This document shows positions 42,380 through 50,638 of a stretch of DNA of 64,000 nt, piece after piece (within the stretch, counting starts at the first letter, position 1; each line of letters opens with the position of its first letter). The stretch is from Streptomyces flavochromogenes (GTDB taxonomy: Bacteria > Actinomycetota > Actinomycetes > Streptomycetales > Streptomycetaceae): the NCBI RefSeq assembly GCF_000717595.1, contig NZ_JNZO01000016.1:1-64000 (forward strand), in the 5' to 3' direction. The position numbers and the translations under genes are program-made. The notes under the pieces were generated by a model. It searched no databases, was not told the DNA's origin, and saw only the letters and a list, made by a program, of their open reading frames with translations.

Positions 42380-43216
42380 ATGAGTGAAGAGTTCCTTGAC
42401 CTTGTCCTGGCTGGCCGTACGACCGACGTGGAGGAGGCGGTCCGCAAGGCGGCCGCCGCCGAGATCATGCCGCGCTTCCGGCAGCTCGCCGCCGACGACA
42501 TCGTCGAGAAGAACGGCCCGCACGACCTGGTCACCGTCGCCGACCGGGCCGCCGAGGCCCATCTCACGGAGTCCCTGACCGCTCTGCTCCCGGGCTCGGT
42601 GGTGGTCGGCGAGGAGGCGGTCCACGCCGACCCCGCCGTCTACGACGCCCTGCGCGGCGACGCCCCCGTCTGGATCGTCGACCCCGTCGACGGCACACGC
42701 CAGTTCGTCCACGGCGACCCCGGCTTCTGCACCCTCGTCGCCCTCGCCCGGCACGGCGAACTGCTCGCCTCCTGGACGTACGCACCGGCCCTCGACGAGT
42801 TCGCCGTGGCTGTGCGGGGCCGAGGCGCCACGCTCAACGGGCAGCCGCTGCACGCCGGTTCACCCGCCCCCGGCGAGGTCATCGAAGTCGCCACCTCGCA
42901 CCCCGACTACACCACCCCGGACCAGAAGCGGGCCCTCCTCGGCCTGGTCACCGAGGGTGTCTCCCCCCGGCCCTGCGGCTCCGCGGGACTGGAGTACCTG
43001 GCCGTGGCGCGCGGCGCACTCGCCGGAACGGCGTTCTCCTGGGAGTACGCGTGGGATCACGCGGCCGGGCTGCTCCTCGTCACCGAGGCGGGCGGTACGC
43101 ACACGACCCTCGCGGGCGAGCCCTTCAGGATCACCGGCGGGAACGCCCTGCCGTTCACCGCGGCCCGGGACGCGGCGACCGCCGACCGGATCCTCAGCCT
43201 CCTCAGGGGGCAGTGA
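42380..43216 (+). CDS. Inositol monophosphatase family protein
   Basis: A 278-residue Mg-dependent sugar phosphatase: the metal Glu in VVGEEAV, IVDPVDGTRQF (DPxDGT) and the late WDHAAGLLLVTEAGG. Substrates in the family include inositol-1-phosphate, histidinol phosphate and 3'-phosphoadenosine phosphate; the short sequence around the active site does not decide. ATG 42380 lacks a ribosome site, and TTAGCT lies six bases before it, so the message may be leaderless, though this -10 is imperfect. The FAD oxidoreductase gene follows after 62 bases. Confidence 0.88.
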   Translation: MSEEFLDLVLAGRTTDVEEAVRKAAAAEIMPRFRQLAADDIVEKNGPHDLVTVADRAAEAHLTESLTALLPGSVVVGEEAVHADPAVYDALRGDAPVWIVDPVDGTRQFVHGDPGFCTLVALARHGELLASWTYAPALDEFAVAVRGRGATLNGQPLHAGSPAPGEVIEVATSHPDYTTPDQKRALLGLVTEGVSPRPCGSAGLEYLAVARGALAGTAFSWEYAWDHAAGLLLVTEAGGTHTTLAGEPFRITGGNALPFTAARDAATADRILSLLRGQ

Positions 43217-43278
43217 GAGCCTCATAACCACCGGCCTATCCTGGGAGTCCTGGCCTCGGCTGACGAAGGAGTCCGAAG

Positions 43279-44700
43279 GTGTCGAAGGTGACGTCGATGC
43301 TCGATGCCGTCGTCGTGGGGGCGGGGCCCAACGGACTGACCGCCGCCGTCGAACTGGCCCGCCGCGGCTTCTCCGTGGCCGTCTTCGAGGCGAAGCCGAC
43401 CGTTGGCGGGGGCGCCAGGACCGAGGAACTCACCCTCCCCGGCTTCCGTCACGACCCCTGCTCCGCGGTGCATCCCCTCGGAGCCGGCTCGCCGGTCTTC
43501 GGGACGATGCCCTTGAAGCGGTACGGACTTGAGTGGCTCCACCCCGAACTGCCCATGGCCCACCCCTGGGACGACGGCACCGCCGCCGTCCTCGCCCGCT
43601 CCGTCGCCGAGACAGCCGCCTCCCTCGGGCCGCGCGACGCGGGCGCGTACCGCAGACTCGTCGCCCCCTTCGCCGGCAAGTGGGACACTCTCGCCCGGGA
43701 CTTCATGCAGCTGCCGCTCACCGCGCTGCCCCGCGACCCGGTCACCCTGGCCCGCTTCGGCCTCGCCGGACTGCCACCGTCCACCTGGCTGATGCGCCGC
43801 TTCCAGGACGAGAAGGCGCGGGGTCTGTTCGCCGGGATGGTCGCCCATGCCATCGCCCCGCTCGGAGGATTCGCCACGGGTGCCGTCGGCCTGGTCTTCG
43901 CGCTCGCCGCCCACGCGGGCGGCTGGCCGGTGCCCCGGGGCGGCTCGCAGTCCCTCTCCGACGCCCTCACCGCGTACCTCAAGGACCTCGGCGGAGCCGT
44001 CCACACCGACTTCGAGGTCAAGCGGCTCGACGACCTGCCGCCCGCCCGCGCCTACGTCTTCGACACCTCGCCCAGGGCCCTCGCCCGGATCGCGGGCTTC
44101 GGCGGCCACTACGACCACTACCGGTACGGCGCGAGCGCCTTCAAGATCGACTACGCCCTGGACGGCCCCGTCCCGTGGACCGCCGAGGCGGCCCGCCGCG
44201 CCGGAACCGTCCAGGTCGGCCCCACCGCGGGCGAGATCGACACCGCTCTGCACCAGGCCTCCACCGGCACCGCGCCCGACGTGCCCTTCCTCATCACCGC
44301 CCAGCCCAGCGTCGTCGACCCCTCCCGCGCCCCCGAGGGCAAGCACGTGTTCTGGGCGTACGGCCATGTGCCGAACGGCTGGCAGGGGGACCTCACCGAC
44401 GCGATCGAGCGCCAGATCGAGCGTTTCGCCCCCGGCTTCCGCGACCGCGTCCTGGCCCGCGCCACCGCGGGACCGCCCCAACTCGCCGAGCGCAACGCCA
44501 ACTACATCGGCGGCGACATCGCCTGCGGCGCCGCCCGCGGCCTCCAGCTCGTGCTGCGCCCCACGCTCTCGCTCCGCCCGTACGCCACCCCGCACCCGGC
44601 GGTCTTCCTCTGCTCCTCCGCCACCCCGCCCGGCCCCGGCGTGCACGGCATGTCCGGGCACAACGCGGCGAAGGCCGTCTGGCGCCTGCTGCGAAAATAG
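43279..44700 (+). CDS. FAD-dependent oxidoreductase, phytoene desaturase-like
   Basis: A 473-residue flavoprotein with an N-terminal dinucleotide-binding motif ([21 protein letters not shown]), [14 protein letters not shown], and the C-terminal FAD contact [15 protein letters not shown]. This NAD(P)/FAD family resembles CrtI-type desaturases and retinol-saturase-like proteins. No carotenoid genes are nearby, so the substrate is open. GTG 43279 is supported by GAAGGAG eight bases upstream. The stop codon TAG also supplies the first bases of the next gene's -10 box. Confidence 0.87.
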   Translation: MSKVTSMLDAVVVGAGPNGLTAAVELARRGFSVAVFEAKPTVGGGARTEELTLPGFRHDPCSAVHPLGAGSPVFGTMPLKRYGLEWLHPELPMAHPWDDGTAAVLARSVAETAASLGPRDAGAYRRLVAPFAGKWDTLARDFMQLPLTALPRDPVTLARFGLAGLPPSTWLMRRFQDEKARGLFAGMVAHAIAPLGGFATGAVGLVFALAAHAGGWPVPRGGSQSLSDALTAYLKDLGGAVHTDFEVKRLDDLPPARAYVFDTSPRALARIAGFGGHYDHYRYGASAFKIDYALDGPVPWTAEAARRAGTVQVGPTAGEIDTALHQASTGTAPDVPFLITAQPSVVDPSRAPEGKHVFWAYGHVPNGWQGDLTDAIERQIERFAPGFRDRVLARATAGPPQLAERNANYIGGDIACGAARGLQLVLRPTLSLRPYATPHPAVFLCSSATPPGPGVHGMSGHNAAKAVWRLLRK

Positions 44701-44703
44701 ACT
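44698..44703 (+). promoter_or_regulatory. -10 box overlapping a stop codon, leaderless YciO gene
   Basis: TAGACT begins with the TAG stop of the preceding gene. Six bases later comes ATG 44710, without a ribosome site. Confidence 0.45.
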
Positions 44704-44709
44704 GCCCCC

Positions 44710-45330
44710 ATGGCGAAGTACTTTGACGTGCACCCCGACAACCCCCAGCCGCGCACCATCGGCACGGTGGCCGACAGCATCCGGAACGGTGCGCTCGTCG
44801 CGTACCCGACCGACTCCTGCTACGCGCTGGGCAGCCGACTCGGAAGCAAGGACGGCATCAGCCGCATCCGGGCGATCCGCGACCTCGACGACCGGCACCA
44901 CTTCACACTCATGTGCCAGAACTTCGCCCAACTGGGCCAGCTCGTGCACATCGACAACGACGTCTTCCGCGCGGTCAAGGCGGCGACCCCCGGCGCCTAC
45001 ACCTTCATCCTGCCCGCGACGAAGGAGGTGCCCCGGGCGCTCCTCCACCCCAAGAAGAAGACGGTCGGCGTCCGCATCCCCGACCACGTCGTCACCCAGG
45101 CCCTCCTCGCCGAGCTCGGCGAACCACTGCTCTCCAGCACCCTGCTGCTGCCCGACGAGGCGGAGCCGCTGACGCAGGGCTGGGAGATCAAGGAGCGGCT
45201 CGACCACCTGGTGGACGCGGTCCTCGACTCCGGTGACTGCGGAACCGAACCCACCACCGTCGTCGACTTCTCCAGCGGCGAGCCCGAGGTCGTGCGCCGC
45301 GGCGCGGGGGACACCACGCGGTTCGAGTAG
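44710..45330 (+). CDS. YrdC/YciO (Sua5-type) domain protein
   Basis: A 206-residue YrdC-fold protein: YPTDSCYALG near the N-terminus, then DDRHHFTLMCQN, PGAYTFILPATKEVPR and KKKTVGVRIPDHV. The fold binds threonylcarbamoyl-AMP in tRNA t6A synthesis (TsaC/Sua5). YciO-like members, which this resembles in length and in the RHHFTLMC segment, are a side branch whose role is not settled. Hence t6A function is possible but unproven. Two hairpins follow the gene. Confidence 0.87.
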   Translation: MAKYFDVHPDNPQPRTIGTVADSIRNGALVAYPTDSCYALGSRLGSKDGISRIRAIRDLDDRHHFTLMCQNFAQLGQLVHIDNDVFRAVKAATPGAYTFILPATKEVPRALLHPKKKTVGVRIPDHVVTQALLAELGEPLLSSTLLLPDEAEPLTQGWEIKERLDHLVDAVLDSGDCGTEPTTVVDFSSGEPEVVRRGAGDTTRFE

Positions 45331-45350
45331 CGGACGCGCCCGCGGGGGCC

Positions 45351-45368
45351 ACCGCTCGGGAGAGCGGT
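45351..45368 (+). terminator. Hairpin after the YciO gene
   Basis: A perfect 7-bp stem ACCGCTC/GAGCGGT has a GGGA loop. It begins 20 bases after the stop codon. No U-tract. Confidence 0.45.
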
Positions 45369-45415
45369 CCACGGCTCGCGAAGCGGCCCTTACGGCACGG
45401 ACCACGATCACCGTA

Positions 45416-45445
45416 CGGTCGGGCGGGTGGGTACCCGCCCGACCG
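45416..45445 (+). promoter_or_regulatory. 13-bp hairpin just before the phosphodiesterase gene
   Basis: CGGTCGGGCGGGT pairs perfectly with ACCCGCCCGACCG around a four-base loop. It ends two bases before the GGAGGA ribosome site at 45448 and 17 bases before GTG 45463. It could end upstream transcription or control access to the ribosome site. Confidence 0.45.
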
Positions 45446-45462
45446 ACGGAGGACCGAGCCAC

Positions 45463-46224
45463 GTGATCGTCATCGCTCATGTCAGCGACATCCATGTCGA
45501 CCTGGAGCAGCGCAGCGCCGACCGCACCCGCGCGGTCATGCGCTACCTGGAGGAACTGCCCTACGACCTGGCGGCCGTGGTCGTCACCGGCGACATCGCC
45601 GACCATGCGACCCCGGACGAATACGCCCTCGTGCGGGAGCTGCTGACCTCCCGTCACCCGCTGCTCCTCTGCCCCGGGAACCACGACGACCGGGCCGTCC
45701 TCCGGAAGGTCCTCCTCCCCGAGACGACCGGAACGCGCCCGTACGCCCCCGTCAACCAGGTGCTCCGGGGAGAGGGCTTCGTGATCGCCCTCTGCGACTC
45801 GTCCGTGCCCGGCAAGCACGACGGACGTCTGGAGGACGAGACCCTGGAGTGGCTGGACGGCGTCCTCGACGCCACCCCGCGCGACACACCCGTCCTCGTC
45901 GGCTTCCACCACCCGCCGGTCCCGCTGCACACCCCGTACGTCGACGAGATCCGGCAGTTCGGCGAGGAGCGGCTCGCCGCGGTCGCCACCCGCCACCCGC
46001 ACCTGACCGCCTTCCTCGCGGGACACGTCCACACCGCCGCCGCGACGACCTTCGCCGGGCGCCCGCTGCTCGTCGCGCCCGGGGTCGTCTCCTCGATCCG
46101 CCTCCCCTGGGAGCGCCCGGTGACGCATCCGCACATCCATCTCGACCAGCCGCCCGCGCTCGCCTTCCACGTCCTCGGGGACGACGGCAGACTGACCACG
46201 CACTACCGCTCGGTCGCGGTCTGA
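45463..46224 (+). CDS. Metallophosphoesterase, 3',5'-cyclic nucleotide phosphodiesterase-like
   Basis: A 253-residue calcineurin-like phosphoesterase with HVSDIHVD (first metal site), GDIADHA, GNHDDR, the late GFHHPPVP and GHVHTAA. This is the class III cAMP phosphodiesterase/CpdA pattern; members also cleave 2',3'-cyclic nucleotides or other phosphodiesters. GTG 45463 is chosen because the first strand (IVIAHVSDIH) begins at once and GGAGGA precedes it; an earlier start adds an unstructured leader through the hairpin. Confidence 0.88.
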   Translation: MIVIAHVSDIHVDLEQRSADRTRAVMRYLEELPYDLAAVVVTGDIADHATPDEYALVRELLTSRHPLLLCPGNHDDRAVLRKVLLPETTGTRPYAPVNQVLRGEGFVIALCDSSVPGKHDGRLEDETLEWLDGVLDATPRDTPVLVGFHHPPVPLHTPYVDEIRQFGEERLAAVATRHPHLTAFLAGHVHTAAATTFAGRPLLVAPGVVSSIRLPWERPVTHPHIHLDQPPALAFHVLGDDGRLTTHYRSVAV

Positions 46225-46326
46225 CCCCACCTGGGGGCTTCCCGGTCGGGGGCGGACCTCGGGCGCGGCGATGTCCATGTCGTTTTCTCGCCAGCCCGCG
46301 AGCCGTCCGTCCCCGATCCTGGACTC

Positions 46327-47799
46327 ATGCACACCGACACCGAGCGCTGCGTACGGGCCGTCCAGTCGAAGGACGCCCGCTTCGACGGCGTGTTCTTCAC
46401 CGCCGTCCGCACCACCCGGATCTACTGCCGCCCCAGCTGCCCGGTCGTCCCGCCCAAGCCCGAGAACATGGAGTTCCACGCCAGCGCCGCCTCCTGCCAG
46501 CGCGCCGGTTTCCGGGCCTGCAAGCGGTGCCGGCCCGACACCAGCCCCGGCTCGCCCGAGTGGAACGTCCGCGCCGACGCCGTCGCCCGCGCCGTACGCC
46601 TCATCCAGGACGGCGTCGTCGACCGGGAGGGCGTCCCCGGGCTCGCCCGGAGGCTCGGCTGGTCCACCCGCCAGATCGAGCGCCAGCTCCTCGCCGAGCT
46701 GGGTGCGGGGCCGCTCGCCCTGGCCCGCGCCCAGCGCGCCCAGACCGCCCGGGTCCTCATCGAGACGACCCCGATGCCGCTCGGCCAGATCGCGTTCGCA
46801 GCGGGTTTCGCCTCGATCCGCACCTTCAACGACACCGTCCGCGAGGTCTTCGCGCTCACGCCCGGCGAACTCCGCGCCCGCGCCTCCCGACCCGCCGCCG
46901 GGGCGCCCACCCCGGGAGTGATCAGCCTCCGGCTGCCGTTCCGCGCCCCGCTGGAGCCCTCCAACCTCTTCGGCCACCTCGCCGCGACCGCCGTCCCCGG
47001 CGTGGAGGAGTGGCGCGACGGCGCCTACCGCCGGACCCTCGACCTCCCGTACGGGCACGGCATCGTCGCGCTCGCGCCCCGCGCCGACCACATCGCCTGC
47101 CGGCTCTCCCTCACCGACCCCCGCGACCTCACCCACGCCATCAGCCGCTGCCGCCGGCTCCTCGACCTCGACGCCGACCCCGTCGCCGTCGACGAGCGGC
47201 TGCGCACCGACCCGCTGCTCGCGCCGATCGTCGACGCCGCCCCCGGCCGCCGGGTCCCCGGGACCGTCGACCCCGCCGAGTTCGCCGTCCGGGCCGTCCT
47301 CGGCCAGCAGGTCTCCACCGCCGCCGCCCGCACCCACGCCGCCCGGCTCGTCACCGCGCACGGCACCCCCGTCGACGACCCCGAGGGCGGCCTCACCCAC
47401 CTCTTCCCGGGCCCCGAGGCGCTTGCCGCACTCGACCCCGAGACCCTGGCCCTGCCCCGCAGCCGCCGCACCACCCTCCTCACCCTGGTCCGCGCGCTCG
47501 CCGACGGATCGCTCACCCTCGGCCCCGCCGACGACCGCGAGCAGACCCGCGCCCAGCTGCTCGCCCTGCCCGGATTCGGCCCCTGGACCACCGAGATCAT
47601 CGCCATGCGCGCCCTCGGAGACCCGGACGCCTTCCTCCCCGGTGACCTCGGCGTCCGCCGCGCCGCCGAGGGACTCGGCCTCCCCGGCACCCCGGCCGCC
47701 CTCACCGCCCGCGCGGCGCACTGGCGCCCCTGGCGGGCGTACGCCGTCCAGTACCTCTGGGCGACCGACGACCACCCGATCAACCACCTGCCCGCGTAA
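46327..47799 (+). CDS. alkA: AdaA-AlkA fusion: methyl-responsive regulator and 3-methyladenine DNA glycosylase
   Basis: A 490-residue three-part protein. Residues 1-75 are the Ada metal-binding domain with Cys34, Cys38, Cys65 and Cys68 in the same spacing as E. coli Ada; Cys34 (YCRPSCP) would take a methyl from phosphotriesters. Residues about 85-185 are an AraC-type HTH pair. Residues about 200-490 are an AlkA-like glycosylase with the HhH motif LLALPGFGPWTTEIIAMRALGD and catalytic Asp in the LGDPDAFLPGDLG stretch. It senses and removes alkyl damage. It is followed by ogt after 21 bases. Confidence 0.94.
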   Translation: MHTDTERCVRAVQSKDARFDGVFFTAVRTTRIYCRPSCPVVPPKPENMEFHASAASCQRAGFRACKRCRPDTSPGSPEWNVRADAVARAVRLIQDGVVDREGVPGLARRLGWSTRQIERQLLAELGAGPLALARAQRAQTARVLIETTPMPLGQIAFAAGFASIRTFNDTVREVFALTPGELRARASRPAAGAPTPGVISLRLPFRAPLEPSNLFGHLAATAVPGVEEWRDGAYRRTLDLPYGHGIVALAPRADHIACRLSLTDPRDLTHAISRCRRLLDLDADPVAVDERLRTDPLLAPIVDAAPGRRVPGTVDPAEFAVRAVLGQQVSTAAARTHAARLVTAHGTPVDDPEGGLTHLFPGPEALAALDPETLALPRSRRTTLLTLVRALADGSLTLGPADDREQTRAQLLALPGFGPWTTEIIAMRALGDPDAFLPGDLGVRRAAEGLGLPGTPAALTARAAHWRPWRAYAVQYLWATDDHPINHLPA

Positions 47800-47820
47800 A
47801 GGACCGTGAGGACCCCTCCC

Positions 47821-48321
47821 ATGCCCGCCATCCAGCACACCGTCGTGGACAGCCCGTACGACCCGCTGACCCTCGTCGCCGTCGACGGCGTCCTCAGCCG
47901 CGTCCACATGACCGGCCAGCGCCACCGCCCGCCGGAGGAGACCTTCGGCGAGCCCGACCCCCGCCCCTTCGGGGAGGCGATCCGCCAGCTCGACGCCTAC
48001 TTCGCGGGTGAACTCACCGCGTTCGACCTGCCGTTGAACCTGATCGGCACCCCGTTCCAGCTCAGGGTCTGGGAGGGGCTGCTGCGCATTCCGTACGGGG
48101 AGACCCGGACGTACGGCGAGCTCGCCGAGGAACTCGGCAACCCCGGCGCCTCCCGGGCCGTGGGCCTCGCCAACGGCAAGAACCCCGTCAGCATCATCGT
48201 CCCCTGCCACCGGGTGATCGGTTCGGGCGGCAGCCTCACCGGCTACGGCGGCGGCCTGGACCGCAAGCAGCGGCTGCTCGCCTTCGAATCGGGTACGGCG
48301 GAACCGGCCGCGCTCTTCTAG
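47821..48321 (+). CDS. ogt: Methylated-DNA--protein-cysteine methyltransferase
   Basis: A 166-residue O6-alkylguanine transferase: FQLRVWEGLLRIPYGETRTYGELA, SRAVGLANGKNPV (Arg finger and binding wing) and the suicide Cys in IIVPCHRVIG. It repairs O6-methylguanine in one step. ATG 47821 is used; an in-frame GTG at 47806 with AAAGGA is also possible. It forms an adaptive-response operon with the AdaA-AlkA gene. Its TAG stop lies in a CTAG shared with the convergent sir2 stop. Confidence 0.93.
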   Translation: MPAIQHTVVDSPYDPLTLVAVDGVLSRVHMTGQRHRPPEETFGEPDPRPFGEAIRQLDAYFAGELTAFDLPLNLIGTPFQLRVWEGLLRIPYGETRTYGELAEELGNPGASRAVGLANGKNPVSIIVPCHRVIGSGGSLTGYGGGLDRKQRLLAFESGTAEPAALF

Positions 48322-49037
48322 CGGAGCCGGTCGAGGAGCGCCGGCAGCGCCGTGCCGATCGGCTCGCGCACGACGTCGTCGGCGACGGGGTCGTACGGGG
48401 TGGGCTCGGCGTTCACGATGATCAGCCGGGCGCCGTGCTCGGCCGCGATCCCCGCGAGAGAGGCCGCCGGCTGGACCTGGAGGCTGCTGCCGACCGCGAT
48501 GAACACCTCGGTGGCCTTGGCGATCGACATGGCGTCGCCGAGCACCACCGGATCGAGCCGCTGACCGAACATCACCGTCGCCGACTTCAGGATCCCGCCG
48601 CACACCCGGCACGCCGGGTCGTCCTCGCCGGCCCGTACCCGGTCGAGCGCCTCCGCCATCGCCGAGCGCGCATGGCAGGCCGTGCACACCACCGACCGGG
48701 CCGAGCCGTGGAGTTCGAGGACCTTCCGATCGGGCACCCCGGCGGCCTGGTGCAGTCCGTCCACGTTCTGCGTGATCACCCGCAGCGCGTTGCCGCTCGT
48801 CCGCTCGTACGCGGCGATCGCGCGGTGCGCGACATTCGGCTCGGCGCTCAGCGCCGGACCGTCGAGCCGCATCCGCCACGAGCGGCGGCGGATCTCAGGA
48901 TCGGCCATGTACGGCCCGTACGTGACGAGCCGCGCGGCCTCGGGGTCCTGCCGCCACATGCCGTTCGGACCCCGGTAGTCGGGGATGCCCGAGTCGGTGG
49001 AGATACCGGCGCCACTGAAGATCGCGACCATCGCCAT
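48318..49037 (-). CDS. NAD-dependent protein deacylase, Sir2 family
   Basis: A 239-residue sirtuin: GAGISTDSGIPDYRG (NAD loop), TQNVDGLHQAAG, catalytic His in ELHGSA, a zinc module with CTAC and CRVC pairs, and VGSSLQVQPAASL. It removes acetyl or longer acyl groups from Lys using NAD, releasing O-acyl-ADP-ribose. There is no Tyr/Arg pair in the usual class III position that I can place, so a deacetylase is more likely. Its start follows a TAGGGT box by six bases without a ribosome site. It is convergent with ogt (4-base overlap). Confidence 0.93.
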   Translation of the reverse strand: MAMVAIFSGAGISTDSGIPDYRGPNGMWRQDPEAARLVTYGPYMADPEIRRRSWRMRLDGPALSAEPNVAHRAIAAYERTSGNALRVITQNVDGLHQAAGVPDRKVLELHGSARSVVCTACHARSAMAEALDRVRAGEDDPACRVCGGILKSATVMFGQRLDPVVLGDAMSIAKATEVFIAVGSSLQVQPAASLAGIAAEHGARLIIVNAEPTPYDPVADDVVREPIGTALPALLDRLR

Positions 49038-49043
49038 GGGGCG

Positions 49044-49049
49044 ACCCTA
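49044..49049 (-). promoter_or_regulatory. -10 box of the sir2 gene, leaderless
   Basis: On the minus strand TAGGGT (49049-49044) is followed by six bases and ATG 49037. No Shine-Dalgarno sequence. Confidence 0.5.
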
Positions 49050-49089
49050 GGCACCACCGAACCGCTCCCGCGAACGGGTTTCCCGATGC

Positions 49090-49095
49090 TAGGTT
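49090..49095 (+). promoter_or_regulatory. -10 box of the VapB-like gene, leaderless
   Basis: TAGGTT is followed by six bases and ATG 49102, with no ribosome site. It is divergent from the sir2 promoter with about 40 bases between the two -10 boxes. Confidence 0.5.
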
Positions 49096-49101
49096 CCCGC
49101 C

Positions 49102-49305
49102 ATGGCCAAGGTGAACATCGGACTCGACGCCGAACTCGTCGTGGAAGTCATGGTCCTGGCCGGTATCGGCAACCCCCAGGACGCCGTCGAGGCGGTCGTC
49201 CGCGACTACATCGCCCGCGGCCACCGCACGGAGGCCCGAGCCGTCAGCCGCGACGAGGCCGTGCGCACCGGCGAGGTCGTCCGGCCGGAACCGCCCCAGG
49301 GCTGA
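49102..49305 (+). CDS. VapB-like (DUF2191) small protein without a toxin partner
   Basis: A 67-residue protein. The N-terminal half has a ribbon-helix-helix look (MAKVNIGLDAELVVEVMVLAG, then a helix DAVEAVVRDYIARG), as in VapB antitoxins that bind their own promoter. The tail (EARAVSRDEAVRTGE) could be the toxin-binding extension. No PIN-domain VapC follows: the next gene is a convergent ADP-ribosylglycohydrolase whose stop is six bases away. It may be a solitary regulator of the divergent sir2 gene or an antitoxin orphan. Confidence 0.65.
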   Translation: MAKVNIGLDAELVVEVMVLAGIGNPQDAVEAVVRDYIARGHRTEARAVSRDEAVRTGEVVRPEPPQG

Positions 49306-49311
49306 AGAGAG

Positions 49312-50406
49312 TCACGCGGACTCGGCCAACCGCACCGTCCGCTCCGCCAGTTCACGGATCCCGACCCCGTCGAAGCCGAAGACGGCGCTGCGCACCCGGT
49401 TCCGCAGCGGCTCCGACCACTGCGGGGGGATCGCCGCCGCCCCGCACCTCACGCCCGCGACCGAACCGGCCGTCGCGCCGTTGGAGTCCGTGTCCAGGCC
49501 GCCGCGCACGGTCAGGGCGATCGTCCGGCTGAAGTCCCCCTCCCCGTAAAGGAGTCCGGCGGTCAGCACGGCCGCGTTGGGGACCGTGTGGATCCAGCCG
49601 AGTCCCGCCGTCCGCTCCGCCTGCGTGATCAGCGTCGCCGACCAGTCGAGGCCCGCCTCGTGCAGCGCCATCGTGTCCCGCACGGTCCGGGCGAGCCGGC
49701 AGCTCGCCGGGATCCGCTCCAGGGACGTCTCCAGGGCGCACCGGACGTCCGGTGCGGTGAACGCCGACGCGATCAGCGCAGCCGCCCACATCGCTCCGTA
49801 CACCCCGTTCCCGGTGTGTGAGAGGACCGCGTCCCGCCGGGCGAGCGAGGCGGCCCGGCGCGGATCCCCCGGACTGGTCCAGCCGTGGACGTCGGCCCGG
49901 ATCAGCGCGCCGATCCACTCCTGGTACGGATTGTCGTACGTGGCCGTCAGCGGCGGCCGCAGCCCGTTGGCGAGGTTCCGGTACGCGGCCCGCTCGGCGG
50001 TGAAGGTCTGGAGGTACGGCATCCGCAGCAGCCACTCCCGACCCACCTGCTCGGTCGTGAAGACGAAGCCGTACGTCTCCAGGACGCGCAGCCCCAGGAT
50101 CGACCAGTCGATGTCGTCGTCCCGGCAGCTGCCGTCGATCCCGCCGCGCACGCACTGCCGCCACTCGGGGCGCAGCTCGAAGCCGGTGGCGCCGGGCGGC
50201 GGGGGCGGCAGGTAGTCGGTGAGCGGGAGCGCGCCGGTCAGCCGTAGATAGGCGTCGATGCGCTCCCGGGTCCAGTGGTCGCCCTGCTCCACGGGCTTGC
50301 CCAGCATGTTCCCGGCGATCCGGCCGGTCCAGCCGCCCAGGACACGGTCCGCGAGCTCCGCACGGGGGAGCTCCCCGTGTGCGTGCTCCCCGTGCGTCAG
50401 GCCCAT
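49312..50406 (-). CDS. ADP-ribosylglycohydrolase family protein
   Basis: A 364-residue all-helical DraG/ARH-type hydrolase. It has GGWTGRIAGNMLGKPVE near the N-terminus, the metal ligands in RDDDIDWS, and the second metal site in TVRGGLDTDSNGATAGSVAG. It removes ADP-ribose from protein side chains, DNA or O-acetyl-ADP-ribose. The family is broad and includes many members of unknown target. It lies convergent to the VapB-like gene, close to sir2 and divergent from glycerate kinase. Confidence 0.9.
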   Translation of the reverse strand: MGLTHGEHAHGELPRAELADRVLGGWTGRIAGNMLGKPVEQGDHWTRERIDAYLRLTGALPLTDYLPPPPPGATGFELRPEWRQCVRGGIDGSCRDDDIDWSILGLRVLETYGFVFTTEQVGREWLLRMPYLQTFTAERAAYRNLANGLRPPLTATYDNPYQEWIGALIRADVHGWTSPGDPRRAASLARRDAVLSHTGNGVYGAMWAAALIASAFTAPDVRCALETSLERIPASCRLARTVRDTMALHEAGLDWSATLITQAERTAGLGWIHTVPNAAVLTAGLLYGEGDFSRTIALTVRGGLDTDSNGATAGSVAGVRCGAAAIPPQWSEPLRNRVRSAVFGFDGVGIRELAERTVRLAESA

Positions 50407-50590
50407 ACCTCCGGTCTACCGAACCGGGCGGCCGCCCGCGCGCCGAAGCCCCTCCCGGTCGGCCCCGCGTCCGACGGCACGGTTCCGCCGCTCCCGCGGG
50501 GCCCGGCCGACCGCTTCCGTACGCATGTGAGCCCACTATGGTGCGACATATCCGCCGATCCGGGGGTAGCACACCGTCCGGCGGTACGGA
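50407..50590. other. Divergent promoter region, ADP-ribosylglycohydrolase / glycerate kinase
   Basis: A gene-free gap. It has an AT-richer part around 50537-50552 (CTATGGTGCGACATATCC). No clear dyad was recognised. A promoter for the leftward gene should be here but was not found. Confidence 0.3.
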
Positions 50591-50596
50591 TAGGGT
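50591..50596 (+). promoter_or_regulatory. Possible -10 box of the glycerate kinase gene
   Basis: TAGGGT lies 42 bases before GTG 50639. No good -35 is seen at the right distance. Confidence 0.3.
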
Positions 50597-50638
50597 CGGC
50601 CTCGGCGCGACTGCACGTTCGAAAGCAAGGGATGCAAG

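Noticed and set aside
43222..48879. A leftward open frame of 1,885 codons
   Set aside because: It is antisense to IMPase, FAD oxidoreductase, YciO, phosphodiesterase and AdaA-AlkA genes, each with clear motifs. No domain in the long frame.
49102..49305. Complete VapBC toxin-antitoxin pair
   Set aside because: No PIN-domain gene follows; only six bases separate it from a convergent gene.
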